Below the pieces are notes generated by a model, which was given only the letters and a program-made list of their open reading frames with translations, was not told where the DNA came from and searched no databases. A stretch of 50,039 nt of DNA. It comes from Paludibacteraceae bacterium. Lineage in GTDB: Bacteria; Bacteroidota; Bacteroidia; Bacteroidales; Paludibacteraceae. A program made the position numbers and the translations under genes. The stretch spans positions 1-50,039 of the forward strand of contig JAFNUD010000025.1 in the NCBI GenBank assembly GCA_017384225.1. Direction: 5' to 3'. Position 1 is the first letter of the stretch, and each line of letters opens with the position of its first letter. Positions 49,334 to 50,039 of this stretch are shown here, piece by piece.

Positions 49334-50039
49334 ATGAGCGATACTTTTTATCATAATCTACTCAATGGGGTGCAGATTGTGCACCGCAAGACCACTTCGC
49401 CTGTCGTTTATGTAGGTATCATGGTCGGTGCGGGCACGCGCCACGAGTTGCCCAACGAGAACGGCATGGCGCACTATATTGAGCACTGTGTTTTCAAGGG
49501 TACTGAGCACTATACTGCTCGCCAGATCATTAATCATATTGAGGGCATTGGTGGTGAAATCAATGCCTATACCACCAAAGAGGAAACTACATTCTACGCA
49601 GCTACATTGCGCCAGCATTTCCGTACTACGCTACATTTGCTTGCTGACATGGTGTTCCGCCCTACTTTCAACAAGAAAGAGACGAATAAAGAGGTCACGG
49701 TCATTCTTGATGAAATTGAGAGTTACAACGACTCGCCCAGCGAACTCATCTATGATGACTTCGAGAACATGATTTTCGAGGGCAATTCATTGGCGATGCC
49801 TATCCTTGGCACCAAGAAGACGCTACGCCGTATCTCCAAGTCGCCTAACTACCCACTCCAATGGATGGCACAGCACTATCGCCCCGAGCGCATGGTACTC
49901 TTCGTGCTGGGCAACGTCAGCACCCAGCAAGTCCTCTCCGCCGCCGAACGAGAATTTTCAGGTTCCCTAATTTCTCCAACTGATTCGCCTATAATAACTG
50001 ACACCACGATTAATTCAAAATTCAAAATTCAAAATTCAA
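49334..50039 (+). CDS. M16-family metallopeptidase, 3' end outside window
   Basis: About 235 residues are visible from ATG 49334. The sequence has NGVQIVHRKTTSPVVYVGIMVGAGTRHELPNENGMAHYIEHCVFKGTEHY, with the inverse zinc motif HYIEH (HxxEH) and the downstream Glu expected in the ETTFYAATLRQHF/EVTVILDEIESY region. This is the pitrilysin/processing-peptidase family. The visible end reads SPIITDTTINSKFKIQNS, encoded by ATTCAAA heptamers inside the gene, where relatives have a short inter-domain link. The frame stays open to the window edge. Confidence 0.9.
   Translation, partial: MSDTFYHNLLNGVQIVHRKTTSPVVYVGIMVGAGTRHELPNENGMAHYIEHCVFKGTEHYTARQIINHIEGIGGEINAYTTKEETTFYAATLRQHFRTTLHLLADMVFRPTFNKKETNKEVTVILDEIESYNDSPSELIYDDFENMIFEGNSLAMPILGTKKTLRRISKSPNYPLQWMAQHYRPERMVLFVLGNVSTQQVLSAAEREFSGSLISPTDSPIITDTTINSKFKIQNS
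50013..50039. repeat. ATTCAAA heptamer array inside the M16 gene
   Basis: ATTCAAA is repeated three times, then ATTCAA at the window edge; the array may continue. The same word type occurs at 2577-2604 and, inverted, at 47499-47618. Confidence 0.85.

Overview
This window comes from a Bacteroidales (Bacteroidota) chromosome. The evidence is the promoter pattern (TTG, an almost constant 20-nt spacer, then TAnnTTTG, with almost no Shine-Dalgarno sites), a TonB-dependent receptor next to a DUF4249 lipoprotein, C-terminal secretion-type domains ending in a short basic tail, and family orders typical of the phylum: pyrH-frr, dapB-lepB-wbqC, and murC-ftsQ-ftsA-ftsZ. No phage, transposase, integrase, CRISPR array or rRNA was found. 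The species cannot be named from the sequence alone.

Layout. 1-10.4 kb is cell-surface material: the end of a large secreted protein, an N-terminally shortened GT2 glycosyltransferase, a YidE/AspT-type membrane transporter, a lipoprotein with a duplicated domain, and a TonB receptor/DUF4249 pair. 10.5-15.8 kb holds recA, a COG2509 flavoprotein, a structured noncoding RNA with its own promoter (possibly 6S RNA), a small secreted protein and a TcdA-type enzyme. 15.7-17.7 kb (minus strand) holds rfbD and rfbC (dTDP-rhamnose) and an RseC-like protein. 17.8-24.3 kb holds a PIG-L deacetylase, a GntP permease with glycerate kinase, ftsK and a LolA-like protein. 24.3-31.6 kb (minus strand) is a division block, murC-ftsQ-ftsA-ftsZ-comF, preceded by a secreted endonuclease I. 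glyS follows, then the minus-strand block pyrH-frr-Omp85 barrel-rsgA. 37.4-40.4 kb is a four-gene cassette (HPr-kinase-like, S24/S26-like peptidase, PqqD-like, nucleotidyltransferase) that looks like an orphan peptide-modification system. Then come floA/nfeD and a DUF456 gene (minus), the plus-strand run dapB-lepB-wbqC-ilvE-sufT-like-lpxH-mazG, a lipoprotein, tRNA-Leu(UAG), and the start of an M16 peptidase cut by the window edge.

The most unusual signal cuts across the genes. Short degenerate tandem words (7-10 nt, e.g. ATTCAAA, GGYTARA, TRAACTYY, ACTAAACAAC) and small GC-rich palindromes with 3-7-nt loops recur at gene borders, often covering stop codons. Related words also appear in frame inside conserved genes: rsgA (twice), ilvE, dapB, wbqC, the COG2509 gene (twice), the lpxH tail, the M16 peptidase and the glycosyltransferase N-terminus. 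This resembles a combination of cyanobacterial STRR heptamers and Rickettsia palindromic elements. No element encoding its mobility is visible here.
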